47,616 nt of DNA from NCBI GenBank assembly GCA_002427805.1, contig DIZB01000021.1, forward strand, positions 5,725 to 53,340, written 5' to 3'. The position numbers were made by a program, and so were the translations under genes. Positions 31,321-39,550 of the stretch are shown here, piece after piece. This DNA is from Candidatus Saccharibacteria bacterium UBA6039 (GTDB taxonomy: Bacteria > Patescibacteriota > Saccharimonadia > Saccharimonadales > Saccharimonadaceae). The notes beneath the pieces were generated by a model that was not told the origin of the DNA, searched no databases, and saw nothing but the letters and a program-made list of their open reading frames with translations. Each line of letters begins with the position of its first letter. Position 1 is the first letter of the stretch.

Positions 31321-32682
31321 ATGAACGTTATTTCGCGCGGTATAAAAAACGCGCTCAGGAGTCCGCTTCGCACAGGTGCGATCGTGTTGATGCTTGCCAT
31401 TAGTATTGGACTTATCCTCAGTATGCTTGTTGCGCGTAGCAGTGTAGAAGCGAAGATAGCGAGCGTAAAAGCTCTGTCAGGTACGGGCATTGTTATTACG
31501 CCAGCAGGTGTTAATGGCTTTGCTGGCGGCGGGGATCCACTGACCGCAGATCAAGTTGCGAGTATTACAAAAACAGCTCATATTGCGAGTATTTCATCAA
31601 CCTTAACCGACCAAATGACAACGACGGATACAAACTTAACGTCATCACTACAACTTGGTCAATTTGGACGTCGCCAAGCACGCTCTGACACAGCAACGTC
31701 AAGTACAACAACGACAGCAACCACCGACACAAGCCGTCCAGCACCAACGCCACGTATTGTCGTGACTGGGACGACCAATCCTAATTCGATTGCAAGTAAT
31801 GGTGGCACGCTCACCATTACGAGTGGCGCAACTATCGATGGCTCGAGTAGTGCTCTCGTAGCTCTTGTCGGAAGTGATCTCGCAACCAAAAATAACCTAA
31901 CAGTTGGTAGCACATTTACCGCATACAGCCAGACAATTACAGTGGCAGGTATTTTCACCAGCGGTAATACGTTCCAAGATAGCGGCCTTATTATGCCACT
32001 TGCCACCGTTCAGTCACTCACATCTCAAGCAGGGGACGTTAGTAGCGTCACAGCGACCGTTGATAGTAGTGATAACGTTGACGCTACCGTTGCCAGCCTT
32101 AAAACAACACTTGGTGATAAGGCCGACATCACGAGTCAAGCAACACAAGCAGCAAACAGCGTCACGTCACTCCAAAGCATATCGAATCTGGCACTTGCAG
32201 GCGTCATCGGTGCAACAGTCGCAGGTGCAGTCATCGTACTGCTCTCGATGGTGATGATTGTTCGCGAACGTCGCCGAGAAATCGGGGTTATTAAAGCGAT
32301 TGGTGCAACCAACGCAAAGGTGATTGGTCAATTCATAACAGAAGCATTGACGCTCACCATCATCGGTGCCGCTGTCGGACTAGTCCTTGGCGTGCTCGTT
32401 AGTGGCCCAATGACTACCTCACTTGTGACAAGTAGCCAATCTTCAACGGCCAGCACAACGACAGCAGGAGGCCCAGCTGGCTTCGCTGGTGGTGCCAGAG
32501 CGGCCTTTGGAAGAGGCGCTCAGCAGATTAGTAATAACTTTACACAGGTCACTGCCGCATTAACTCCTCAAGTATTTGTATCAGCAATCGGCATCACATT
32601 GATTATCGCGATCGTCGGAAGTGCTATCCCTGCCTGGTTTATTGCGCGCATCCGTCCAGCAGAAGTATTAAGGACTGAATAG
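31321..32682 (+). CDS. ABC transporter permease, MacB/FtsX type
   Basis: 453 residues. One N-terminal helix (about 20-40) is followed by a large extracytoplasmic MacB_PCD region (40-290) with a Thr/Ser-rich, probably disordered insert (about 115-150). Three C-terminal helices form the FtsX domain, with VMIVRERRREIGVIKAIGATN between helices as the coupling motif (split: RERRREIGVIKAIGA). A second Gly/Ala-rich insert lies before the last helix. Such transporters move peptides, lipoproteins or force across the membrane. AAGGAG precedes the ATG. The ATPase gene follows. Confidence 0.9.
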   Translation: MNVISRGIKNALRSPLRTGAIVLMLAISIGLILSMLVARSSVEAKIASVKALSGTGIVITPAGVNGFAGGGDPLTADQVASITKTAHIASISSTLTDQMTTTDTNLTSSLQLGQFGRRQARSDTATSSTTTTATTDTSRPAPTPRIVVTGTTNPNSIASNGGTLTITSGATIDGSSSALVALVGSDLATKNNLTVGSTFTAYSQTITVAGIFTSGNTFQDSGLIMPLATVQSLTSQAGDVSSVTATVDSSDNVDATVASLKTTLGDKADITSQATQAANSVTSLQSISNLALAGVIGATVAGAVIVLLSMVMIVRERRREIGVIKAIGATNAKVIGQFITEALTLTIIGAAVGLVLGVLVSGPMTTSLVTSSQSSTASTTTAGGPAGFAGGARAAFGRGAQQISNNFTQVTAALTPQVFVSAIGITLIIAIVGSAIPAWFIARIRPAEVLRTE

Positions 32683-32690
32683 GAGTATAT

Positions 32691-33362
32691 ATGTTAGTTG
32701 TAAAAAATCTCACCAAAACGTTTAACACAGCAGGCGGTAAAGTAGCAGCCCTCGAAAATGTCACCCTCACTGTTGAAACAGGACAGTTCGCAAGTATCAT
32801 CGGCAAGTCGGGGAGTGGTAAAAGTACACTCCTTAGCATGCTCGGCGCACTCGATGTCCCGACGAGCGGCAGCATCGAAGTTGATGACGTCGATATTGCA
32901 AAGCTTTCAAGCGGTAAGCAAACGGATTACAGAGCTCGTAAGATTGGTTTTGTCTTTCAGCACTATAATCTCATCCCAAACCTCTCCGCCCTTCAAAACG
33001 TCATGCTAGCGCTCGAATTTGGCCATATGCCAGCGGGTAAGCGCAAAGCTCGCGCCACCCAGCTTCTGAGTGATGTTGGGCTTGAGCCCGATGAACAGCT
33101 CCGTAAGCCGTCACGGCTCAGTGGTGGTCAGCAGCAGCGCGTGAGTATTGCCAGGGCACTCGCTAATCATCCAGCTATCATCCTCGCCGATGAGCCAACT
33201 GGCAACCTAGATAGCGAGACCGGTCAGAAGATCTTTGATCTCTTACACCGGCTGTCACGCAGCGAGAACACAACAATTCTTGCCGTTACGCATGATATGG
33301 ATATTGCTGGTAAGACAGACGTTACCTTCCGTCTTAAAGATGGAAAAATGACAACAATATAA
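32691..33362 (+). CDS. ABC transporter ATP-binding protein, MacB/LolD type
   Basis: 223 residues, normal. Walker A is GKSGSGKST, the Q loop is VFQHYNLIPN, the ABC signature is LSGGQQQRVSIARAL, Walker B is IILADEPTGNLDS with the D loop, and the switch His is in AVTHDM. It is the ATPase for the permease 8 nt upstream. GGAG precedes the ATG. With the kinase and regulator it forms a TCS-ABC module of the kind that often answers to antimicrobial peptides or envelope stress; the trigger is not shown by the sequence. Confidence 0.93.
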   Translation: MLVVKNLTKTFNTAGGKVAALENVTLTVETGQFASIIGKSGSGKSTLLSMLGALDVPTSGSIEVDDVDIAKLSSGKQTDYRARKIGFVFQHYNLIPNLSALQNVMLALEFGHMPAGKRKARATQLLSDVGLEPDEQLRKPSRLSGGQQQRVSIARALANHPAIILADEPTGNLDSETGQKIFDLLHRLSRSENTTILAVTHDMDIAGKTDVTFRLKDGKMTTI

Positions 33363-33369
33363 GCGTAAT

Positions 33370-33402
33370 TCTCAGGATCATTTCAGGTTGATGAATAATA
33401 CT
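33370..33402 (+). promoter_or_regulatory. Second response-regulator-type direct repeat and promoter
   Basis: TCTCAGG (33370-33376) and TTTCAGG (33381-33387), 11 bp apart, again in place of a -35 box, with a -10-like AATACT (33397-33402) 9 nt later. It is the same heptamer pair as before the response regulator gene, in swapped order. Confidence 0.6.
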
Positions 33403-33473
33403 GGAGGAGTAGCATAACCACCATAATCTGCTACGACAATAAAAGTAACAGTGCATAAAAAGGAGGATTCATT

Positions 33474-33950
33474 ATGAACACCACCCTACAACAAAAAACA
33501 CTACTACTATCGAAACATGGTATGAAGGAGCTCAAAAAAGCGATTGCCAGCCTAGAGCATGACCGTTTTAAGGCAATCAGTGAGCTTCGTGAACTTGATA
33601 AAACGACTGGTCACGAGGACCGACTTGTACGAATCGAAAAGCTTGCAGTGCTTGAGACCGTGGAGAGTGAGCTTGCCGAAAAACAAGATATGCTCAAGTA
33701 CGCAAGGCCACTCCCTACGAGGCGAGCGCGTCTCAGTGTCGCGATTGGATCGGTTGTTGATCTGATCGACCAACAGGGACGATTATTTCGCTATACCTTA
33801 GTAGACAGCTTTGAAGCAAACCCAAGCGAAGGCTTGATTTCGATCAAGAGCCCACTTGGTCAAAGCCTGCTCGGTAAAACAGCCCGGGATATCGTGCAGT
33901 GGAGCGCAGGCCTCGGTGCCAAACAGCTTCAACTTGTACGAATCATGTAA
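33474..33950 (+). CDS. Gre-like transcription factor
   Basis: 158 residues. An N-terminal helical hairpin (about 10-75: GMKELKKAIASLEHDRFKAI, then ELAEKQDMLKYARPLP) and a C-terminal FKBP-like domain (VAIGSVVDLIDQQGRLFRYTL, ISIKSPLGQSLLGKTARDIV) match the GreA/GreB plan. Gre factors reach into the RNA polymerase channel. At the hairpin tip GreA has an acidic pair in a GDLRENAEY-like motif; here it reads DKTTGHED, so cleavage-stimulating activity is doubtful and it may act as another channel-binding regulator (compare Rnk, DksA, Gfh1). AAGGAGG precedes the ATG. A promoter with the response-regulator repeat lies upstream and a terminator follows. Confidence 0.8.
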   Translation: MNTTLQQKTLLLSKHGMKELKKAIASLEHDRFKAISELRELDKTTGHEDRLVRIEKLAVLETVESELAEKQDMLKYARPLPTRRARLSVAIGSVVDLIDQQGRLFRYTLVDSFEANPSEGLISIKSPLGQSLLGKTARDIVQWSAGLGAKQLQLVRIM

Positions 33951-33970
33951 TTTTTCCGTAGCTTATACAT

Positions 33971-33999
33971 AAGTCACCGCTTCCCGTGGTGACTTTTTG
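33971..33999 (+). terminator. Terminator after the Gre-like gene
   Basis: AAGTCACC (33971-33978) and GGTGACTT (33988-33995), 9-nt loop, then T residues. The -10 box of the next gene follows immediately at 34001. Confidence 0.8.
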
Positions 34000-34013
34000 T
34001 TACAATAGAGCTA

Positions 34014-36542
34014 ATGCTTTACTACAACAGCAATGTCGACGATATATTGGCGCAGCTTGAGACAAGCCAGGCAGGGTTATCCGACAGCGACGCAGCCGAG
34101 CGGTTGCGAGCACATGGTCCAAACATCCTGCGCGTCTCGGGCGTCCCACTATGGCGTAAAATAGCCGAACCATTTGCCAGTGTTTTCATGTTGGTACTCT
34201 TTATCGCTGCGATTATTAGCGCATTTCAACATGAGCTCATTGATGCCACAATCATTATTGTTATCATCGCTATATCGGCGCTGATTTACTATGTACAACA
34301 GCTCTCAACCGCTCGTATTTTAAAAGCACTCCGTAAACACACACTGCAAAAAGTGAGCACACTGCGCGACGGCGTACAGATTGAGATAGATAGTAGCTTC
34401 TTAGTACCAGGCGATATCATAACGCTCCACGAGGGCGACAAAGTACCGGCCGATGCGCGCTTGCTTGAAGGCTCAAATATACGCGTCGACGAAGCGACTC
34501 TCACTGGTGAGTCAAACCCTGTCTCTAAACAAACAGACGAGCTAAAGGGTAAAAAAGAGATATACGAGCAATCTAACATTCTCTTTCAAGGGACATTTAT
34601 TATATCGGGAGATATCCAGGCAGTCGTCCTTACGACAGGAAATGAGACAGAGTTTGGACAACTCGCATCGCTCGCCACCCAGACACCAAGCAGCAGCCCT
34701 GTTCAAATCAAAATTGATAAACTCCTCGGTCAGATTATTGCGGTAGTGGGCGCAGTGGCAGTTGTTGCTTTCGCGCTCGCTATCTACCGCGGGACCGAAC
34801 TTGCAGAGGCAATTCGTTTCGTTATGGCCGTTTCGGTCTCGGCCGTTCCTGAAAGCCTTCCAGTCGCAATATCGGTTATCTTAGTGCTCGGCATGCGCCG
34901 CATCGCTCTTCGCAAAGCACTCGTGCGAGATATTCGCGCCATTGAAACAATCGGTGTCATTACAACTATTGCCACGGATAAAACGGGTACACTGACAAAA
35001 AACCTTCTTACGGTTGGCCGTGCCTGGCAAGCACCGCATGAATCGACGTCCATTGAAACGGCCCTTATGCATAGTATTAATGCACAGACCGGTCGAAAAA
35101 CTCATGATCCACTCGACAGTGCCATGCTTGCCTACGGAGAAAAAAAGCACGCGGCTAAACCCCGCGAGGCGTTCGTCGAGAGTTTACCCTTCGACCTCAC
35201 ATTTGCGATGAGTGGCAATATCTGGGCAGATGAAGATGCCTATGAACTATTTGTCAAAGGCTCTCCCGAATCAATCTTAGACCGCAGTGAACTGACGAAA
35301 CATGAACACGAGCAGGCCAGTGAAGCAGTCCATGACCTCACGTCACAAGGCTTTCGTGTTATTGCACTTGCAAGTGCTAACCTTGCCAAGCCAATCCATA
35401 CTTTTGACGACTTAAAAAGCCAAAAACTACACTTTATTGGACTTATAGCGGTCTCGGATATTGTTCGGCCAGAAGCTCACGCAGCTATCGCAACCGCCAA
35501 AGCTGCTGGCGTTACTGTTCGTATGATCACAGGTGACCATTTTGAAACAGCCTTTCATATCGGGCAAAAACTTGGTATCGTCAAGGATCGCTCAGAAGTA
35601 TTTGATAGCCGTAAGATGCAGACACTGAGTGACGACGAGATGGCTGAGTATATCGATAGAATTCGCGTATTCTCACGGGTCATCCCTGAAAATAAATACC
35701 GCATCTTAGAACTCCTTAAGCAAAAAAATATCACTGCTATGACAGGTGATGGTGTGAACGATGTACCGGCTCTTACGAATGCGCACGTTGGAGTTGCAAT
35801 GGGAAGTGGCTCAGAAATCGCTAAAGATGCCGGCGACATCATACTGCTTGATAACAACTTCAAAAGCATCATCGACGCCATGCACGAAGGACGAACAATT
35901 CTCGCAAATATTCGGCGTATGCTCTTTTACCTTTTGTCGACCAATGCAGGCGAGGCAATGACAGCCATTGGTGCACTTGTTATCGGACTACCGATTCCGT
36001 TGCTTCCTGTTCAAATTTTATTTGTTAACCTAGTTACCGATACCCTCATGGTGATTCCTCTTGGACTCGAGCCAGGTCAAAAAGAAATTATGAAACGCCG
36101 TCCAAAGCGTCCTGATGCGCCAATCCTCAGCACCTTTATGACGGGCCGCATCATACTAGTCGCGTTCACCATGACCATTATCGCGCTAGGTCTCTATCTG
36201 TTTTATGCAAAGGACTACGGCGAAAACTACGCGCGTACTATTGTGTTCAGCGCAATTGTTGTTATGCAGTGGGCAAATGCACTCAATGCTCGCAGTGACT
36301 ACCAAAGTTTGTTCACACGGCTCAAAACACCAAACCTGCCACTCTCCATAGGGCTCTTTGTTGCAGTCATCCTACAAATCATGGCACTATTTGGGCCACT
36401 GCGGAGTATTCTTCATATCACGAGTGTGAGCATTGGCGATCTGTACATTACAGGTCTGCTTGCGTTCTTCCTGCCAATCATCATTGTTGAGATCCATAAA
36501 TTCATCGGTCGCCGCTTCCATCATTCTCACGACCTTATCTAG
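34014..36542 (+). CDS. P-type cation-transporting ATPase (P2 type)
   Basis: 842 residues, full length. The order is N-terminal cation_ATPase_N domain, helices M1-M2, actuator domain with TGES (164-167), M3-M4 with PESLP (279-283), phosphorylation motif DKTGTLT (322-328), nucleotide domain, TGDGVNDVPAL hinge, and M5-M10 with NAGEAM and NLVTDTLM in M5/M6. It resembles SERCA/PMR1-type Ca2+ pumps, though the M4 motif is PESLP and not PEGLP; the ion is probably Ca2+ but not proven. The ATG at 34014 is 7 nt after TACAAT (34001-34006), so it is leaderless. Confidence 0.92.
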   Translation: MLYYNSNVDDILAQLETSQAGLSDSDAAERLRAHGPNILRVSGVPLWRKIAEPFASVFMLVLFIAAIISAFQHELIDATIIIVIIAISALIYYVQQLSTARILKALRKHTLQKVSTLRDGVQIEIDSSFLVPGDIITLHEGDKVPADARLLEGSNIRVDEATLTGESNPVSKQTDELKGKKEIYEQSNILFQGTFIISGDIQAVVLTTGNETEFGQLASLATQTPSSSPVQIKIDKLLGQIIAVVGAVAVVAFALAIYRGTELAEAIRFVMAVSVSAVPESLPVAISVILVLGMRRIALRKALVRDIRAIETIGVITTIATDKTGTLTKNLLTVGRAWQAPHESTSIETALMHSINAQTGRKTHDPLDSAMLAYGEKKHAAKPREAFVESLPFDLTFAMSGNIWADEDAYELFVKGSPESILDRSELTKHEHEQASEAVHDLTSQGFRVIALASANLAKPIHTFDDLKSQKLHFIGLIAVSDIVRPEAHAAIATAKAAGVTVRMITGDHFETAFHIGQKLGIVKDRSEVFDSRKMQTLSDDEMAEYIDRIRVFSRVIPENKYRILELLKQKNITAMTGDGVNDVPALTNAHVGVAMGSGSEIAKDAGDIILLDNNFKSIIDAMHEGRTILANIRRMLFYLLSTNAGEAMTAIGALVIGLPIPLLPVQILFVNLVTDTLMVIPLGLEPGQKEIMKRRPKRPDAPILSTFMTGRIILVAFTMTIIALGLYLFYAKDYGENYARTIVFSAIVVMQWANALNARSDYQSLFTRLKTPNLPLSIGLFVAVILQIMALFGPLRSILHITSVSIGDLYITGLLAFFLPIIIVEIHKFIGRRFHHSHDLI

Positions 36543-36574
36543 ACGTTACAGGGCAATAGCCATACAATAGACAC

Positions 36575-37237
36575 ATGCAATATATCTTTAGTGAGAACAC
36601 TGATCAAGCAATTGATGCCCTTGTGCAATCTTTACGCTCACATCTTTTAGAAGGCCAGCGTGTACTCTGGTTACTATCCGGTGGGTCAGGAGCGAAGGTG
36701 TGCCTTGAGGTAGCTAAGCACCTTCAGGACGTAGATATGTCGCGTCTGTACGTTACCCTTAGCGACGAACGCTACGGTGACATCGGCCACAAAGATGAGA
36801 ATTGGCAGCAACTACTCGACGCCGGCTTCTCTTTACCGGCTGCAACCCTCTACCGGCCCCTACAAGGCCTCGACCGCGAGGAGACGACAAAACACTTTGC
36901 CGCTTGGTTAGAGGCGCAGATAGAGGCTACAGACTACGCTATTGGCCTATTTGGGATTGGTCCCGATGGGCACACTGCAGGCATCAAGCCCGGTAGCCCA
37001 GCGACAGAGGCAACCGCTTGGGCAGCCAGCTTTACGGGTGCTGATTTTGAACGTATTACCATGACATTTCCCGCTATCGAAGCACTTAATGAAGCTGTTA
37101 TCCAAGCGATGGGGCCAGATAAAGCAGCAACCATCGACCAATTACTTCATAGCGATGTTGACTTTGCCTTACAGCCTGCTCAGGTACTAAAACAGGTCAA
37201 AAAGAGTACACTATATACAGACTATAGGGAGGTTTAA
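36575..37237 (+). CDS. pgl: 6-phosphogluconolactonase
   Basis: 220 residues. It hydrolyses 6-phosphogluconolactone in the oxidative pentose phosphate pathway. Motifs: LLSGGSGAKV (sugar phosphate site), LYVTLSDERYG and FGIGPDGHTAGIKPGSP (catalytic His region). It is the shorter bacterial NagB-like form. The ATG at 36575 is 6 nt after TACAAT (36563-36568), so it is leaderless. gnd follows 2 nt after the stop, so the two enzymes are made together. zwf is not in the window. Confidence 0.9.
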   Translation: MQYIFSENTDQAIDALVQSLRSHLLEGQRVLWLLSGGSGAKVCLEVAKHLQDVDMSRLYVTLSDERYGDIGHKDENWQQLLDAGFSLPAATLYRPLQGLDREETTKHFAAWLEAQIEATDYAIGLFGIGPDGHTAGIKPGSPATEATAWAASFTGADFERITMTFPAIEALNEAVIQAMGPDKAATIDQLLHSDVDFALQPAQVLKQVKKSTLYTDYREV

Positions 37238-37239
37238 TC

Positions 37240-38148
37240 ATGAAAATTGCTATTTCCGGACTCGGCCGCATGGGTGGCCAAATTGCACAAAAACTAGCCG
37301 AAGGTGGCCATGACGTTATTGCCCATAACCGTAGCCGCGGACCAGTCGATGAAGCGGTGGCTCGTGGTGCACGGGCTGCATACGAAAAAACAGATGTTAT
37401 TGCAGCCTTCGACGGCCAACCAGTCGTGTTATGGATTATGATCCCAGCAGACGTGATCGAAAGCGAACTTGACGGCTGGCTTGAGCTTATTCCCGCTGGT
37501 AGTATCATCATCGACGGTGGTAACAGTGATTACCGCGGCGATCAGGCTCGGGCCGACAAAGTAGCAGCTAAAGGAAGCATTTTACTTGATATAGGCACCA
37601 GCGGTGGTGTATGGGGACACGTCAATGGCTTCTCAATGATGGTTGGCGGCGATAAAGCAGCCTACGACTCACTGGTTCCAGCCCTTGAAACACTCGGTGC
37701 GCCCCGCGGTGGTCATCAATTCTTCGAGGGACCAGGCAGCGGACACTACGTCAAAATGGTCCATAATGCCATTGAATACGGCATGATGGAGAGCCTTGCT
37801 GAAGGGTACCGTATGCTGAAAGAAGGCCCCTACAAGAACCTTGACCTTGCTAGTGCGGGGGATATCTGGCAACAGAGTAGCGTAGTCACCTCGTGGCTGA
37901 ACGATTTAACACGCCAAGCTCTCCATGAGAATCCAAGCCTCGACGGTATCGAGGGTGTCGTTGCCGAATCTGGCGAGGCCCGCTGGACGCTTGAAACCGC
38001 CAAAGAGCTTGGTATTCCACTGCCAGCCATCCAAACTTCATTTGACGTCCGTCTCGCATCTCAGGCAGGGGATATTAGCTTTACGACCAAGCTTCTTGCC
38101 GCCATGCGAAACAAATTCGGTGGCCACAATATCAACGGCCAGCAGTAG
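37240..38148 (+). CDS. gnd: 6-phosphogluconate dehydrogenase, decarboxylating (short GntZ type)
   Basis: 302 residues, as in the short class. It oxidises 6-phosphogluconate to ribulose 5-phosphate, CO2 and NAD(P)H. The Rossmann motif is GLGRMG with NRSR as cofactor-discriminating loop, the substrate motif is DIGTSGGVWG, and the catalytic Lys/Asn sit in GHYVKMVHNAIEYG. In the GntZ class the basic NRSR loop does not settle NAD against NADP. AGGGAGG precedes the ATG. It is expressed with pgl and supplies pentose and reducing power to the nucleotide genes in this window. Confidence 0.95.
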   Translation: MKIAISGLGRMGGQIAQKLAEGGHDVIAHNRSRGPVDEAVARGARAAYEKTDVIAAFDGQPVVLWIMIPADVIESELDGWLELIPAGSIIIDGGNSDYRGDQARADKVAAKGSILLDIGTSGGVWGHVNGFSMMVGGDKAAYDSLVPALETLGAPRGGHQFFEGPGSGHYVKMVHNAIEYGMMESLAEGYRMLKEGPYKNLDLASAGDIWQQSSVVTSWLNDLTRQALHENPSLDGIEGVVAESGEARWTLETAKELGIPLPAIQTSFDVRLASQAGDISFTTKLLAAMRNKFGGHNINGQQ

Positions 38149-38157
38149 GCATTCTCG

Positions 38158-38186
38158 TTGCTAATAAATCAAATAAGTGATTTAAT
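38158..38186 (+). promoter_or_regulatory. Promoter of the orphan G/C-codon gene
   Basis: TTGCTA (38158-38163) and TTTAAT (38181-38186), spacer 17 bp. An inverted repeat AAGTGA/TCACTT (38175-38180, 38194-38199) spans the -10 box and could be an operator. Confidence 0.5.
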
Positions 38187-38248
38187 ACACTAGTCACTTT
38201 CTGTTGCAGCGCCGCTGTGACATTGTCGATTTTACGAGTGGAGCACCT

Positions 38249-38653
38249 ATGTATAACAACGTCCTCGGCGACAGGCCGATGCACCCTCGGTTCGGCAGAT
38301 TTTCGCCGTACCTGTTGGTGACTTGTGAGGTGAGAATTCGCTTTCGCAAGAAGAGCAAGCAACTCCGGCCCCTGTACAGGAGAGCGGAGGCGATGACGTC
38401 GGATATTCTCGATGAGATGCTGACGACACCGTCCAAGAGGCTTGATCCTCGGATCGAGCCTCCGACATACCGCTTCTCTCCGTGGTTCTACTACGTGGTG
38501 AGACGTGGGTTCAGGCTCATATCCCTCAACGAGGATCTCTCGACGATCAACATCGTTGCGGTTCTCGGACCGGAGATCTCAGAGCAGAAGTTGCACTACG
38601 CCTACAGAGACTGCGTAATCGTCTACCCCGATCTGTCAGATCACGACATCTGA
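38249..38653 (+). CDS. Orphan hypothetical protein
   Basis: 134 residues, not recognised. It is very basic with many Arg (VRIRFRKKSKQLRPLYRRAE) and aromatic residues (RFSPWFYYVVRRGFRL); no signal peptide. Nucleic-acid or membrane-surface contact would fit the charge. Codons AGG, AGA, CGG, CTC, ATC and the TGA stop differ sharply from the neighbours, so it was probably acquired. The ATG at 38249 has GGAG 5 nt upstream; the longer in-frame start at 38204 lies close to the promoter. A terminator follows at 38737. Confidence 0.55.
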   Translation: MYNNVLGDRPMHPRFGRFSPYLLVTCEVRIRFRKKSKQLRPLYRRAEAMTSDILDEMLTTPSKRLDPRIEPPTYRFSPWFYYVVRRGFRLISLNEDLSTINIVAVLGPEISEQKLHYAYRDCVIVYPDLSDHDI

Positions 38654-38736
38654 GAGAGTGACATCCCTCAGCGAAGAGCTCGCACGACCAGATCGGCCGT
38701 ACTGCAGCCTACACTGGGGGCTCTTTCGACCATTAA

Positions 38737-38764
38737 AAAAGTCCCGCTTCAAGGCGGGACTTTT
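38737..38764. terminator. Bidirectional terminator
   Basis: AAAAGTCCCGC (38737-38747) and its exact complement (38754-38764) with a 6-nt loop; A/T runs on both sides. It serves the orphan gene and the converging small gene. Confidence 0.85.
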
Positions 38765-38782
38765 ATGTGTGCCAAGCAACCG

Positions 38783-39034
38783 CTACGCCGTGATACTGAG
38801 AAGCGTCCAGTTACCGCCGTGGTTGTCGCTTCGAAGGCGAAAGTTTGAACGGCCATCACTCAGTGTTAATATCTCTGCAATACGCTCACCGTGGCGTACC
38901 AGGCAACGCAGCCCTGCGTCGAGAAAGTCATAGGTAGCGCCTTGATATTCCATGCGGCGTGGGTAAGCAGCCAAGTCTTTTTTGAAGCCCATAACGGTGA
39001 CGAGTACTTGTTCGTTGATTTCTATGCGGTTCAT
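38783..39034 (-). CDS. Small hypothetical protein
   Basis: 83 residues, probably an all-beta small domain (EINEQVLVTVMGFKKDLAAY, then GATYDFLDAGLRCLVRHGER and SNFRLRSDNHGGNWTLL). Not recognised. The ATG at 39034 has TTGGAGGAT upstream, which decides the start; the longer frame to 39157 has none. Its leader is long, since the only promoter seen upstream lies at 39325-39355. Confidence 0.6.
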   Translation of the reverse strand: MNRIEINEQVLVTVMGFKKDLAAYPRRMEYQGATYDFLDAGLRCLVRHGERIAEILTLSDGRSNFRLRSDNHGGNWTLLSITA

Positions 39035-39167
39035 GATCTGTATCCTCCAAGAGTTGTAAATTTTTATGTAGTAAACGCAAAAATGCCGACACGAGGTGAT
39101 TGGTCGACGAACGGATTTTGGAGGTCGTAACTGTAGAGAGGAAAACCGGCCGTTCAAGGTTTTCTGT

Positions 39168-39296
39168 TTACTCAGTAACGGTTATAGATTGTACGGTCGA
39201 ACAGGGGCGCTTAGGAGCAAAATGACTACCAGTGTGCATGTCGCCGCGATTTTTGAAGTAAGGACTTCTCGCATAAGTCTGTACGTAGAAAGGCAT
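39168..39296 (-). CDS. Possible 42-residue leader peptide
   Basis: An open frame in the long leader of the preceding minus-strand gene (FYVQTYARSPYFKNRGDMHT and on). GGTGGG directly abuts the ATG, too close for an ideal ribosome-binding site. A 7-bp hairpin (GAAAACC/GGTTTTC, 39141-39164) follows. It may be real or just part of an untranslated leader. Confidence 0.25.
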   Translation of the reverse strand: MPFYVQTYARSPYFKNRGDMHTGSHFAPKRPCSTVQSITVTE

Positions 39297-39324
39297 TCCC
39301 ACCAGTACCTACATGACTGTATTT

Positions 39325-39355
39325 AGTATACACCCACGCATAGAAACAGTGTCAA
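39325..39355 (-). promoter_or_regulatory. Promoter on the minus strand
   Basis: On the minus strand perfect TTGACA (39350-39355) and TATACT (39325-39330), spacer 19 bp. It would give a leader of nearly 290 nt before the gene at 39034. Apart from this and the next promoter, 39035-39550 holds no convincing gene. Confidence 0.45.
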
Positions 39356-39386
39356 TATAATCTTGTGATGAGAGTCACATAAAATA

Positions 39387-39415
39387 TTTACAAAATCGTA
39401 GTTTTATGTTAGAAT
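39387..39415 (+). promoter_or_regulatory. Promoter of the surface protein/sortase unit
   Basis: TTTACA (39387-39392) and TAGAAT (39410-39415), spacer 17 bp. The leader is about 130 nt. Confidence 0.65.
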
Positions 39416-39434
39416 TTATGATTAGTTAGTGGTA

Positions 39435-39487
39435 GTACGTCATTAGAGCCTCCAAAAGGAAATGGAGCTCCGGCTCCACTGACGTAC
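39435..39487 (+). promoter_or_regulatory. Stem-loop in the surface-protein mRNA leader
   Basis: GTACGTCA (39435-39442) pairs with TGACGTAC (39480-39487), and TGGAG/CTCCA forms an inner hairpin. Such a 5' stem may protect the mRNA or control translation. AAGAAGGTGG lies before the ATG at 39551. Confidence 0.5.
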
Positions 39488-39550
39488 ATTTCACTCTCTA
39501 TTCAATGTAACAACCAACGCAACACCGATCAAGAAAGAAGGTGGTACCCG

